Shown here: positions 42,248 through 51,961 of the stretch, one piece after another
How the letters are laid out: each line of letters begins with the position of its first letter
How positions within the stretch are numbered: position 1 is the stretch's first letter
Notes under the pieces: model-generated
The model's database searches: none
Seen by the model: only the letters and a program-made list of their open reading frames with translations
Told to the model about the DNA's origin: nothing
Made by a program: the position numbers and the translations under genes
Assembly (NCBI RefSeq): GCF_004208415.1
Contig: NZ_CP035758.1
Location: 10,664,001 to 10,728,000, forward strand
Length of the DNA stretch: 64,000 bases
Origin: Ktedonosporobacter rubrisoli
GTDB lineage: Bacteria; Chloroflexota; Ktedonobacteria; Ktedonobacterales; Ktedonobacteraceae
Direction of reading: 5' to 3'

Positions 42248-44710
42248 ATGAAAGATACAACAAAAGACAACCACCTTGCCAGCGAGGCGCGCAGTTTCGG
42301 GCAGATCCTGCGTCAACATCGTATTCGTTTGCACCTTTCTCAAGAAGCGCTAGCCGAAGAGCTTGGGGTGACGGCGAGAAGCATTAGCAGATGGGAACAT
42401 GATCTATCTATGCCTCAGCACCACTATCGAGAACGTCTGAGCCATCTACTTAAAATTGAAATACCTTTCCTTCATGGCTCTTTTGATACGCAGCTTCGTC
42501 CATCTCCCTGGAATGTGCCATATCCACGAAACTACTTTTTTACGGGGCGAGAGCAGGTTCTTCGGGAGCTTCATGACGCTTTTACTACTCAATCTCTTTC
42601 TGTCCTTGCGCTCAGCGGGTTGGCTGGAATTGGCAAGACACAAACTGCTGTCGAATTTGCCTACCGCTTTCGTTGCAGATATAGTGCTGTTCTCTGGGTG
42701 CGAGCCGAGACGCGCTTCCTTCTTGAGACTGACCTTACTGCTACCGCTAAATTGCTGAATCCTCTCGAAGAAGGGGCCTTTGACCAACAGTGCATCCTCG
42801 CCTTCAAGCGCTGGTTAAATGAGCACAAGGGCTGGCTCCTGATTCTTGATAACGTGGAAGAGTTCTCGCTCGTCCAGGATCTCCTCGCCTGTGCACAGAC
42901 TGGCTCACTTCTACTGACGACCCAGAGGCAGGCTGTAGGAACTCAGGCTTTCAGTATCGAGCTAGAGCCAATGGAGCCAGATGAAGCAACATTATTTCTG
43001 CTGCGTCGTGCCAGGCTGCTTGCACCCAATGCCCCTCTTGCAGAAGCGACGGTAGAACAGTGCCGGACAGCACGAACCCTGGCCCAACAGATGGATGGGC
43101 TTCCCCTGGCCCTCGATCAAATAGGGGCCTATCTTGAAGAGACGGGAGGCACACTTTCCAATTACTTGTACTGCTATCAGCAGCAACAGGGCGTCCTCCT
43201 CAACCGGCGTGGAGGATTAGGCAGTGATCATCCTCGCTCCCTCATGGCGACCCTTGCACTCACTCTCCAGCAGATTGAACGGCTGCAACCAGCTGCTGCT
43301 CATCTCCTCAGGCTTTGTTCCTTGCTGCATCCTGACTCCATTCCTGAGGAACTATTCACCCAGGAAGTTCTAGGCCCATGTGCAGCAGCGCTCCCCGGCG
43401 CCCGTTCCTCGTTGCTGGTGGACGAAGCGTGTGCAGTATTGCGCCAATATTCCTTGCTCAAGCGTCACCCCGATACCAGGACACTCACAGTTCATCGCCT
43501 CGTCCAGATAGTCCTTAAGGAGCAAATGGAGCAGTCAACCTATCAATTATTGGCAAGACAGGCTGTTTACGCCGTCAATCGTCTCTTTCCCTCTGTTGAG
43601 GAACTCACTACCTGGCCTCGTTGTCAGCAGCTGCTTCCTCAAGCGCTGCAGTGCGCCGAACTTATCATCCATGAACGGCTGGTCTCTGTCGAGGCAGCTC
43701 GATTACTCCAGCAAACCGGGATTTACCTTTTGGAATGTGCTTCTTATAGCCAGGCAGAAGGCTATCTGCAGCATGCTTTGGTGCTGTACCTGCAACTCTT
43801 TGGGCCCGAACATCCGACAGTGGCAGAAAGCTTGAATTCCCTGGCAGAACTTTGCTACTTTAGGGGTCGCTATAAACAAGCAGAGCCCCTCTATCAGAGA
43901 TCGCTTGACATACGACTCCAGCAGTTTGGGAACGACCATCCCGATGTGGCAAACAGCCTAAATAATCTTGCTGGCCTCTTCTATGCCCTTGGTCGTTATA
44001 AGCAGGCGGAGCCACTCTACCAACAAGCGTTATCAATTCGTGAGCGGCTGCTGGGTCCTGAGCACCTGGATGTCGCGGAGACACTACAAAATCTAGCTTA
44101 TCTCTATTATGTACAAGGGAACTATAAGCAGGCAGAGCCGCTCTATCAAAGAGCTTTTATCATCTTGAAGCAGGTATTAGGTCATGAACATGCTTATTTG
44201 GTGACCATCTACAACAATCTAGGCAGGCTCTATCAGGCGAAGGGTTCCTGCTCTCAAGCAGAAGCCTTCTATCAACGCGCGCTGGCCCTCTGCAAAAAGA
44301 AATTAGGTCCTCAACATCCTCATCGCGCATTGACATATCACAATTTGGCAGAGCTCTCTTGTGCCAGGAGAGAGTATGAGCAGGCAGAGCGATTCTATCG
44401 GTTAGCTTTACACTTGCGCCAGCAAGTCCTTGGTCCTGAGCATCCCCGCACGGCCCAGAGCTTGCATGATCTAGCAGTCCTTTGTAGCCTTCAAGGTAGA
44501 GAAACGCAAGCAGAAGATTTCTACCTGCAAGCGCTAAGAATTCGTGAAACAACTCTGGGTCCAGACCATCCAGATCTTGCGCTTACCATAGAGGCATATG
44601 TATGCCTGCTCGCTCAGCAGGGCCGGGAGAGAGAAGCCGGACCGCTCCGCATGCGAGCACAGGCGATTCGAGTCAGATGCGCGGAAAGAAAGCATTGTAG
44701 CCTGCCATAA
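42248..44710 (+). CDS. XRE/NB-ARC/TPR STAND protein
   Basis: This 820-aa protein has an XRE helix-turn-helix (LRQHRIRLHLSQEALAEELG, ARSISRWEHD), then an NB-ARC ATPase with Walker A GLAGIGKTQTA and Walker B LLILDNVEEF. About ten 42-residue TPRs follow (for example SLNNLAGLFYALGRYKQAEP). The ATG at 42248 is preferred over the TTG at 42236. It is a paralogue of the STAND proteins at 25373 and 55428. It lies beside the lanthipeptide locus but on the other strand. Such proteins act as ligand-gated ATPases; the DNA-binding N-terminus suggests transcription control, while related proteins in other bacteria serve defence. Confidence 0.9.
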   Translation: MKDTTKDNHLASEARSFGQILRQHRIRLHLSQEALAEELGVTARSISRWEHDLSMPQHHYRERLSHLLKIEIPFLHGSFDTQLRPSPWNVPYPRNYFFTGREQVLRELHDAFTTQSLSVLALSGLAGIGKTQTAVEFAYRFRCRYSAVLWVRAETRFLLETDLTATAKLLNPLEEGAFDQQCILAFKRWLNEHKGWLLILDNVEEFSLVQDLLACAQTGSLLLTTQRQAVGTQAFSIELEPMEPDEATLFLLRRARLLAPNAPLAEATVEQCRTARTLAQQMDGLPLALDQIGAYLEETGGTLSNYLYCYQQQQGVLLNRRGGLGSDHPRSLMATLALTLQQIERLQPAAAHLLRLCSLLHPDSIPEELFTQEVLGPCAAALPGARSSLLVDEACAVLRQYSLLKRHPDTRTLTVHRLVQIVLKEQMEQSTYQLLARQAVYAVNRLFPSVEELTTWPRCQQLLPQALQCAELIIHERLVSVEAARLLQQTGIYLLECASYSQAEGYLQHALVLYLQLFGPEHPTVAESLNSLAELCYFRGRYKQAEPLYQRSLDIRLQQFGNDHPDVANSLNNLAGLFYALGRYKQAEPLYQQALSIRERLLGPEHLDVAETLQNLAYLYYVQGNYKQAEPLYQRAFIILKQVLGHEHAYLVTIYNNLGRLYQAKGSCSQAEAFYQRALALCKKKLGPQHPHRALTYHNLAELSCARREYEQAERFYRLALHLRQQVLGPEHPRTAQSLHDLAVLCSLQGRETQAEDFYLQALRIRETTLGPDHPDLALTIEAYVCLLAQQGREREAGPLRMRAQAIRVRCAERKHCSLP

Positions 44711-45851
44711 GGCTATGAGTTGCTGCTGTAAGATGATCGGAACACCATGTAGGATGAACGCTTATGTACAAAAGCGGCTCCCACTCCACTTTATCTAAGA
44801 TAGGTGTGAATGTGGCATAGGACTCTTTTCTATGGTATTCTATCCTTGTTGAGGATTACTTTATTCTCTGATAGAAACATATGACCCGATTCTCCTGGTT
44901 GAGGGATGGTTCCGACGAGATATGGTTGCTCAGCACATAAATCCTAAGTAGATAGATAAATTTAAATATGTATATTTATAGCGGTCAATGGGCAGAACGA
45001 TGAGAGGGATAAAATCAGTGAGAACAGCAACGATGCATGGTGCCAGGATATCGGATGCTGATACGCATCATGACCAACCCCTCCGCAAACTACACTCCCC
45101 ATCTCTTCTAGATGGAAAGCGACTATTTATTCATTTCCTGCGCGGTCTGCCTGAAGGAGCGGGGCGAATAAAAGGCTGGCTCAGCCAACAAGCAAGCACT
45201 ATTTATTACATTACTGACATGGCAGCCTTGCCTGAAGCTGTATCATACCCCCCCCCAAGTAGATATATGCCAATGTAAAAATGTACAAAGGGGGTCCATA
45301 GCTAGGGAGCTTGGAGTGTGGAACTGGGGAACATTCGCATCATCTTCGCCTCTCGCATCACTCACGATTTCTCCTATAGAAAAGCTCATAGCACAATTTT
45401 TCTGCATTCTTACTGCACGACAAGGAAATAGGGATAAAGCCTCTCTTATTGTTCTTCACTCCATTACGGTATCCCGCGATGAGCGTTGTCAGATAAGCTA
45501 CCTTATCGCCGGCCTTCATTGGATTTACCTGTTAACAGTAGAGCAGGCATTTCGCTTGCTGCTTTTCATACTTGCTGAGGTACAGACATATTACCGTCCT
45601 GTTGACATACAGAAAAGGACCAATGATCAATGGAGGATATCCCATCTCGTCTGTGATGCGTTCAACTGGTCTAGTGCTAAAGGGGATCAAAAAAAGGATA
45701 GGAAACGGCCCGGACCAATAACGCCCACGAGTCCAGAGAAGGAGAAGCAAGAGCCTGAGAAAGAGAGCAATAAAGGCAAGAGGAAGGGGAAAGAGCCAAG
45801 AACGGAGAGGCCAGCGCCCTTCATCACTCAAACGAAAAAGATTACTTTGGC
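44711..45851. other. Long intergenic region with weak overlapping ORFs
   Basis: About 1.1 kb between the STAND and TIR genes. Plus-strand frame 45316-45855 (179 codons, Lys/Glu-rich tail) and minus-strand frame 45532-45831 (99 codons, hydrophobic, TTG start, no SD) overlap, and neither is convincing. A run of nine C lies at 45248-45256. Near 44900-45000 the DNA is AT-rich. Confidence 0.35.
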
Positions 45852-48818
45852 CTAGTAGTCGTGCTGAGGTGGCTCTGTTGGTGTCGGCTCTTTCTGTGCC
45901 CTGACCTTTTGTCGCACTGTTGTGGCCTCTTCACTTCTGTTGAGGCGCTCCAGCAGAGAAGCATACTTTTCTGGCATCTGGGCCACGTCTGGATGCCTGG
46001 GCGCAGGTATGTGCAGATAGAGCGTAAATGCTTGCTGGAACAATGACTCCGCTTCTGTATCCCTATGTTGATCAGCTAGCAGATTTGCTAGATTTGCCAG
46101 GCTCTGGGCGATACTGGGATGTGTTGCGTCTAGAACCTTTTCACGGATGGCAAGTGCGCGTCGTAAGAGCTTTTCCGCACGTTCTTTGTCTCCTGTTCTG
46201 CAGAAGAGTTGTCCCAGATTATGAAGCACGCTCGCTACTGCTGGGTGCTCTGATCCCAGAGCTACTTCGTAGATGCTCAGGGCTCGTTGATAGAGCAACT
46301 CAGCTGATTGATACTGTTTTTGCCTGGTTGCCAGGAATGCTTGATCGTTAAGGATAAGGGCTACATCGGGATGTCCAGATCCTAGTGTTTGTTCGCAGAC
46401 GGTCAAAGCCTGCTGGTAGAAACTCTCAGCACGCTGGTAGTCACCCTGCGATGTAGCAAGCCCTGCCAATTTGTTCTTACTATGAGCTGTTTCAGGGTGT
46501 ATCTCTCCAAAGGCCTGCTGGCAAATGGCAAAGGCCCGCTGATAGAGAATTGCCGCTTGTTGATAGTCTCCCTCTCGCTCTGCCAGCGTACCAAGGCCAT
46601 CTAATGGATAGGTCAGGTCGGGATGGCTGGCAGGGCGGGAGAGCTCATAAATGGCAAGTGCTCGCCGGTACGCTGATTCGGCTTGGGCAAAGCGCCCTTG
46701 CTGAAAATAGGTGAGACCAAGCTCGTTCAGCGTGTCTGCGACGTCAGGGTGAACTGGTCCCTTTGTGCGTTCTTCTATTGCGAGTACATGCAGGTAGTTA
46801 TGCTTGGCCTCCTGGTATTTTCCTAGATCTCCATAGATCATCGTGAGGTTATGCAGGCTCTCCATCGTTTTGGGATGGTCTGGACCCAGAGTGCGCTCGC
46901 GTAACTCCCGAGCACGTTGATGGATCGTCTGAGCTTCTTTATAGCGAGCTTGCTGACGATAGAGGAGCCCCAGCGAATTGAGTGTCTGGGCTATATTTAG
47001 CACATCTGTACGTCGGTGATGTTCATAGAGATACAAGGCCTGCTTCAAATATTTTTCGGCGTCATCATAGGAGGCGCGTTGTGCGCAAAAGGAACCCAGG
47101 CGCTCTAAAAGCTGCGCTCCCTCCTTTGATGAGAGGTGAAAGTTGGTGATCAGTGCAGCACAATTTTCTGCCTGGGGTAGGTAGCGTTCACAAATGGCCA
47201 TGGTGTCGAAACGTACCTCTGGAAATGTGCGATTGATCAGGCACACTGCCTGCCGGGCCCAATAGCGTCGCTGCTCCTTTGGCAATCTCTCGATAAGAAC
47301 ATCCTGGACAATCCGCTGGAGCTGCAAGACCGTTCCATCGGCACAGTAGCGGATCAGGCAGTAACGGTGTAGTTGACCTAGCGCCTCGTGAAGGGTGAGA
47401 TGGTTGGTCACAAGAGAGCGCAACGGCTCATATAATTCTCGCCCTCCTTTCACGAGCTGTCCTTCGATAATAACGTCAGGGTGCAAAAAGGCTAGCAGGT
47501 ACAACAAGTCCAGATGAAGGGGATTCTGTAGAGCCTCAAGCATGGAGGCGAGAATTTCCATGACTGATGTGCGCTGATTGTCTGTCGCCTGCCCGCGTTC
47601 GCTCAGCAAATATGCGCGCTGCTCTTTATAAAGCTTGAGGTAGTCAGCGAGGCTTCCCCCTTTTTCTTTTAGAAAGGCTCCGGCTTGCTCCAGTGCCAAA
47701 GGAAAGCCATCTAGTGCGCGCACTAATTCTTTAGCCTGGTGTACTATCTCTTCCGGGGCCTGTTTAAGGGATGCCTGAGCCTGAAGGATCTGCAGGCGGC
47801 GCAGTAGGAATAAAGCACCTGCATTGATATCCATAGATGAAACAGGAAGATCGAGGATACCTTTCCTGGTGTTCGGCATGCGCATGGTGAGAAGAACATG
47901 GCCGCTGCTCAAGCGGGGAACAATGAGATCGATCAGGCTCATATCCTCGATCTGATCGAGTACAAGAAGCCAGTGTGGCCTGTCTCGTAGCCATTGCTTG
48001 ACAGCGGCAAAGAATTGTCGCTCATTTTCACGAACGGCCGAGGGCACCGCGAGATGGTCGGAGAGAATATTTACGTAGGTGCTGAGCATGGTACGAGATG
48101 AAGCATTGAGCCAGAGAATGTCCTGATAGAGATCAGAAGACGTATCACAATATTCCTTAGCGATGGATGTCTTACCTACACCGCCAAGGCCGCTTAAAGC
48201 CAGGATAGCAGTTCTACCACCATGCTCAGAGGCGAAGAACGAAGAAATAGTCTCTAGAAGTTGCTCACGATTCGTAAAAAGATTGTCGTAGGGATCAGGT
48301 GGATCGTACAGAAGAACAGCTTGAGAAGGAGATTGGCGAGGGATAGACTCCTGGGAAGCAAGTTCATCGACGACCTTGCGAATCCCTTGAACCACGTCAA
48401 CGAATGCGTCATCCTTATCCGTCCAGCGGCTGATGGGCCGGCCATCGGAAGGGAGTGATCGGTACTGCCTGAGAGGCGAGCAATCCCAATCCGTAGGGAA
48501 GAGCTGAACAGGAATTATATGAGCCCTTCTTAGGTCTTTGAATTCAAGCGCTCGCTGCATTTCACGTTGCTGTGAGGCAAAGAAGTCTTTGCTCGTAAGC
48601 AGGATAATTAGATCTGCCTGATTCAGGTGTGACTCAATGAGCTGGATTGTTGGACTCTTCTCGTCGAGCCTGCTATTGTAGCATTGGAGTGTGGGATAAT
48701 GCGAGAATAAGAGACTCAAATGTTTGAGAAGCTTGTTAAAAGCATCTGTATCTGCGCGGGACGTGGTAGCATAAGAGATGAAGATGGTGATAGCTCTGGA
48801 GGGCGATGAAACGGACAT
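45852..48818 (-). CDS. TIR/NB-ARC/TPR STAND protein
   Basis: This 988-aa protein starts with a TIR-like domain (ITIFISYATTSRADTDAF; ADLIILLTSKDFFASQQREM; AHIIPVQLFPTDWDCSPL) of about 150 residues. An NB-ARC ATPase follows with Walker A GLGGVGKTSIAKEY and Walker B WLLVLDQIEDM, then about nine TPRs. A Glu in REMQRALE lies where catalytic TIR NADases have theirs, so NAD+ cleavage is possible but unproven. Such architectures are known in bacterial and plant immune sensors. The ATG at 48818 is preferred for AGGATGC before it; the frame extends to 48860. A small hydrophobic ORF downstream is not supported. Confidence 0.88.
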   Translation of the reverse strand: MSVSSPSRAITIFISYATTSRADTDAFNKLLKHLSLLFSHYPTLQCYNSRLDEKSPTIQLIESHLNQADLIILLTSKDFFASQQREMQRALEFKDLRRAHIIPVQLFPTDWDCSPLRQYRSLPSDGRPISRWTDKDDAFVDVVQGIRKVVDELASQESIPRQSPSQAVLLYDPPDPYDNLFTNREQLLETISSFFASEHGGRTAILALSGLGGVGKTSIAKEYCDTSSDLYQDILWLNASSRTMLSTYVNILSDHLAVPSAVRENERQFFAAVKQWLRDRPHWLLVLDQIEDMSLIDLIVPRLSSGHVLLTMRMPNTRKGILDLPVSSMDINAGALFLLRRLQILQAQASLKQAPEEIVHQAKELVRALDGFPLALEQAGAFLKEKGGSLADYLKLYKEQRAYLLSERGQATDNQRTSVMEILASMLEALQNPLHLDLLYLLAFLHPDVIIEGQLVKGGRELYEPLRSLVTNHLTLHEALGQLHRYCLIRYCADGTVLQLQRIVQDVLIERLPKEQRRYWARQAVCLINRTFPEVRFDTMAICERYLPQAENCAALITNFHLSSKEGAQLLERLGSFCAQRASYDDAEKYLKQALYLYEHHRRTDVLNIAQTLNSLGLLYRQQARYKEAQTIHQRARELRERTLGPDHPKTMESLHNLTMIYGDLGKYQEAKHNYLHVLAIEERTKGPVHPDVADTLNELGLTYFQQGRFAQAESAYRRALAIYELSRPASHPDLTYPLDGLGTLAEREGDYQQAAILYQRAFAICQQAFGEIHPETAHSKNKLAGLATSQGDYQRAESFYQQALTVCEQTLGSGHPDVALILNDQAFLATRQKQYQSAELLYQRALSIYEVALGSEHPAVASVLHNLGQLFCRTGDKERAEKLLRRALAIREKVLDATHPSIAQSLANLANLLADQHRDTEAESLFQQAFTLYLHIPAPRHPDVAQMPEKYASLLERLNRSEEATTVRQKVRAQKEPTPTEPPQHDY

Positions 48819-49261
48819 AGGCAGCATCCTGTGCTCAATCGATGTATAAAAAAACAACACCCCAGGTGAAATTTACGAGAAGGCAAAAATTTCTCGCATT
48901 GTCCTTTCCCTGTCATTGTAACTTATTGTCGACAATCTATCCTTGAGCAACAGTAGCCAGGAAGAATGAATAGATAATGCCGTTGCTCATTGATATACGT
49001 TGTCGAGGCGGATCTAACTTGTGTGTCATCAATTTCCCTTTCAATACTCTTTTGGGAATTATACCTGATTTTTCAGAGTTTTGCCTGATTTCTCTCCCCG
49101 CATGGGTGGTATAGTGGGACCGGTTGTTGGGCAGTCACAATAATCTCCGCTACTCGCAAACAGCAGTAATCTCCTAAGATGTCCTTTTTTGAGCGGAAGA
49201 AGAAGAAATATAAAGAAGTATTGACTAGTGCTCTATGCGAAGCAGTATCAAAGGAGAAAAC
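48819..49261. other. Divergent intergenic region
   Basis: About 440 bases between the TIR protein and the SMI1-like gene. AT-rich, with no gene or clear promoter pair. Confidence 0.4.
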
Positions 49262-50170
49262 ATGATCCAATCCGTATCTATAAGTTGGGCGCGCATTGAT
49301 ACCTGGCTCAAAGCGAATGCCTTCCAGGCCTGGCAAGGCCTGAACCCCGGTGCTTCTCAGGAGGAGATCGCAAAGCTCGAAGCAGCTATAGGTGAGCAGC
49401 TCCCGGAAGATTTTAAGGCATCTTACTGCATTCATAACGGCGTGAAATTTGGTTATGAGTTTGAATATGTATTCATGGGCATGACAGAATTTTGTCCACT
49501 TACGTCTGTTGCAGGCGGGGAGCGGGATCTCTATTATTACCTCTTGCAAGAAAAAGAGTGGGCAGATCAAGTCCCAAAATTGGTCGATGCGTCTCGCATT
49601 CAGCCTGTCTGGCGCCATCCCAAATGGCTGACATTCGCCAAAGACTCTTCCCAGGAGCAGGATTGGTGCCTCGATCTTGCTCCCGCCTCTTTAGGGCAGA
49701 GAGGCCAGATTATAAGCTGGATGGTCGATGATGGCCCTGGTGAGGTCATCTTTCCCAATTTTGCCTCGCTGCTCGCGACCTATGCAGATCTTTTGGAAGC
49801 TGGCTTCTTGCTTGGTTTTTACTCATTACCATACTATATCCTCACGCGGGAGCAGATTCAGCATCGTCGCAGTTCATTTTTGTGTGCTACTCCGGCAAAA
49901 CCCCTCTTGCAACAAGCCGTCCAGTTAGCCTGGGCTGAGGAAGAGGAGAGGAGTCAAGCGCTCTGCAAGCAGGTGTTACAGATGGCTGATGCCACAGTAG
50001 AGGATCGTTTTCTGGCCTACTCTGCACTTTTTTCCTCCTATCAGGGGAGAGGCTACGCTGATAGTGAAGCCGAGAGCTTTTTCACCCAATGGAAAATCGA
50101 AGCCCTGAATGTGCCAGAGGAGCACTGGACACGAGCGGAACTTTCCTGGCGTGCTAACATGTTCCGCTAA
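49262..50170 (+). CDS. SMI1/KNR4-family protein
   Basis: This 302-aa protein starts at an ATG with AAAGGAG before it. The SMI1/KNR4 core is visible as EEIAKLEAAIGEQLPEDFKA then SYCIHNGVKFGY, continuing with DWCLDLAPASLGQRGQIISW. In bacteria this fold often provides immunity to polymorphic toxins or scaffolds. No toxin gene is adjacent, though a TIR-STAND gene lies on the other strand. The C-terminal 100 residues are helical and extend past the usual domain. It is probably cytoplasmic. Confidence 0.85.
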   Translation: MIQSVSISWARIDTWLKANAFQAWQGLNPGASQEEIAKLEAAIGEQLPEDFKASYCIHNGVKFGYEFEYVFMGMTEFCPLTSVAGGERDLYYYLLQEKEWADQVPKLVDASRIQPVWRHPKWLTFAKDSSQEQDWCLDLAPASLGQRGQIISWMVDDGPGEVIFPNFASLLATYADLLEAGFLLGFYSLPYYILTREQIQHRRSSFLCATPAKPLLQQAVQLAWAEEEERSQALCKQVLQMADATVEDRFLAYSALFSSYQGRGYADSEAESFFTQWKIEALNVPEEHWTRAELSWRANMFR

Positions 50171-50545
50171 ATCTGCTGGGAGAGCTTAAGGTCCAAGGCC
50201 TGAGGAAGAATCAGTTGGGAAGGAAACGTGTTGCTATCGATAAATACGATTGACCGCTTGCACCAGATCCTTCTCATACGGTGGCGCGAAATTGCTCAGC
50301 TAAAATCTCATTGCGTAACCTGTGGACCTCGCTTTCCCTCTCGCGATGGACTGGGAAAATAGACAGGAGGCTGCGCTCCAGATGCCTTCATTGCCCTTGT
50401 TGATAGAGCTGATGCAGCGTCACACTCGCCAGGAAGACGATCACTCTTGAGTTGATGGTCAGGACAATCTCATCTTCTCCCTTCGCTTGAACGCGCTCAA
50501 GCGCGGTTGCACGGTTCGTTGTGTGGCGAGACTGCCTTGTTCCAT
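50171..50545. other. Intergenic, possible short remnants
   Basis: A 43-codon plus-strand frame at about 50231-50362 (TTG start, LLSINTIDRLHQILLIRWRE) is coding-like but too short to assign. An inverted repeat GCTTGA-N6-TCAAGC lies near 50486-50503. No gene is supported. Confidence 0.3.
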
Positions 50546-51034
50546 CTAGTGGGTGTGGGTGCGTACCAGGTCGTTGCCCCGGTTATATTTGGCGAAGTAG
50601 CGGAACGCATTCAGACGCCAGCCCTGCACTGTGCGCTGCAGACTAAAGCGATAATTCCCCCACGTTTCCCAGAGATCCGAACCTTCATGATAGTTGAGCA
50701 AGCGATTCCAGGAGTAGCCATGCGCCCAGACCTCTGCCTTATCTCCTGTGATTGTAATCTGGTAGTTGGTAGCCATATGATGGCTGAGCTTCTCTGCATG
50801 TAAGCCCACCTGGAATCCACCCAGCAGGTCGTCCGCCGTCATCTGTACCGGACCGCCTCCGTTCAACGAACTCATGTCAACCTCAATGGGTCCGTCAACG
50901 AAGAGCTGATGCGCCTGCGACCAGGCTTTCTGATCGGTATAGATAAACAGCAGATCGACGATATGGCGAATCGCCCGCTCGTCTTCCAGGTTCGGCAATG
51001 CCGAAAGCTGCCCGGATGCTGATATATTTTCCAT
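50546..51034 (-). CDS. SnoaL-like / NTF2-family protein
   Basis: This 162-aa protein has the NTF2-like cone fold pattern: ERAIRHIVDLLFIYTDQKAW, HMATNYQITITGDKAEVWAH and RFSLQRTVQGWRLNAFRYFA. Members include cyclases, isomerases and small ligand binders. It follows an SDR gene by 33 bases in the same direction and probably forms an operon with it. Its SD (AAAGGAGC) is good. The likely role is an auxiliary enzyme or ligand binder working with the SDR; the substrate is unknown. Confidence 0.85.
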   Translation of the reverse strand: MENISASGQLSALPNLEDERAIRHIVDLLFIYTDQKAWSQAHQLFVDGPIEVDMSSLNGGGPVQMTADDLLGGFQVGLHAEKLSHHMATNYQITITGDKAEVWAHGYSWNRLLNYHEGSDLWETWGNYRFSLQRTVQGWRLNAFRYFAKYNRGNDLVRTHTH

Positions 51035-51067
51035 CTGTATTTGCTCCTTTTCGGTAAAAATACTGGC

Positions 51068-51778
51068 TTACCAGGAAAGCGCCCGGCCATCGCGGAAGAA
51101 GCTCCCTGTGGGTCCATCATCAGGCAGGGTTGCGGCCCAGACGATGCCTGCTGCTCCTTCGGCAATCGGTCGGCCTCCCGCGCCTCCCATATCGGTCGCG
51201 ACCCAGCCGGGGCAGATCGCATTTACGAGAATACCTGTTCCCGCCAGTTCGGCGGCAAGCTGGCGCGTCAGAGCGTTGAGCGCGGCTTTAGAGATGCTAT
51301 ATGCTGGTGTGCCCGCTCCCATATGCGCGAGCGATCCCGCTTCGCTAGAAACATTGACGATGCGACCAGCCCGGCTTTTGCGCAAGAGTGGGAGAAAGGT
51401 CTGACACATGCGCCAGGCGCCGAAGGTGTTGGTTTCTAGCGCCTCGTGAACAAGGGCCAGGTCAGCCGTTGACGTTTGCTGCCAGGTATCATAGAGGATG
51501 GCTGCATTGTTCACGAGAATGTTCAGGCATCCGAATGTATCGGCTACCTCTGAGGCGAGGCGCTCGATGCTCTGTTGATCGGTCACATCGAGCTGGCGCG
51601 GCAAGATTGCTAGCCCAGCTTCGATGAGTGGTTGGGCTGCCAGCTCTCCCTTACGAAGATCGCGTGCACCCAGGATCACCCGTATACCTCTGTGGGCGAG
51701 CTGGCTGACTACTTCCAGGCCGATGCCGCGATTGGCGCCGGTCACGAGCGCGATCTGCTGTATCCTCTGTCCTGACAT
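51068..51778 (-). CDS. Short-chain dehydrogenase/reductase
   Basis: This 236-aa NAD(P)-dependent SDR has VTGANRGIGLEV (TGxxxGIG), NNAA and the active-site Tyr-x-x-x-Lys in YSISKAALNALTRQL, with Ser in VNVSSEAGS. The C-terminus shows the usual PGWVATDMGG. The ATG at 51778 is preferred because AAGGAG precedes it. It precedes the SnoaL-like gene and follows an MFS exporter on the same strand. It probably reduces a carbonyl or oxidises an alcohol on a small metabolite. Confidence 0.92.
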   Translation of the reverse strand: MSGQRIQQIALVTGANRGIGLEVVSQLAHRGIRVILGARDLRKGELAAQPLIEAGLAILPRQLDVTDQQSIERLASEVADTFGCLNILVNNAAILYDTWQQTSTADLALVHEALETNTFGAWRMCQTFLPLLRKSRAGRIVNVSSEAGSLAHMGAGTPAYSISKAALNALTRQLAAELAGTGILVNAICPGWVATDMGGAGGRPIAEGAAGIVWAATLPDDGPTGSFFRDGRALSW

Positions 51779-51961
51779 GTACACTGCTCCTTAGAGATCT
51801 CAGCTTAATCTCTCTATAAGATACACCAGGAAGGGAAGTCATGCTATTGTCTTTGTGCGCTTTTTGTTGAAATTGTGCGTCAGCTTATCGTTGGTAGGCT
51901 GGCTCGTGTGTGGAAACATAGCTGGCAAAAACCAGGCTTAGCTAAGAGACTCTTTGCCTGA

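Noticed and set aside
45532..45831. Hydrophobic minus-strand ORF after the TIR gene
   Set aside because: It could be a small membrane effector but has a TTG start, no SD and a competing plus-strand frame of equal length.
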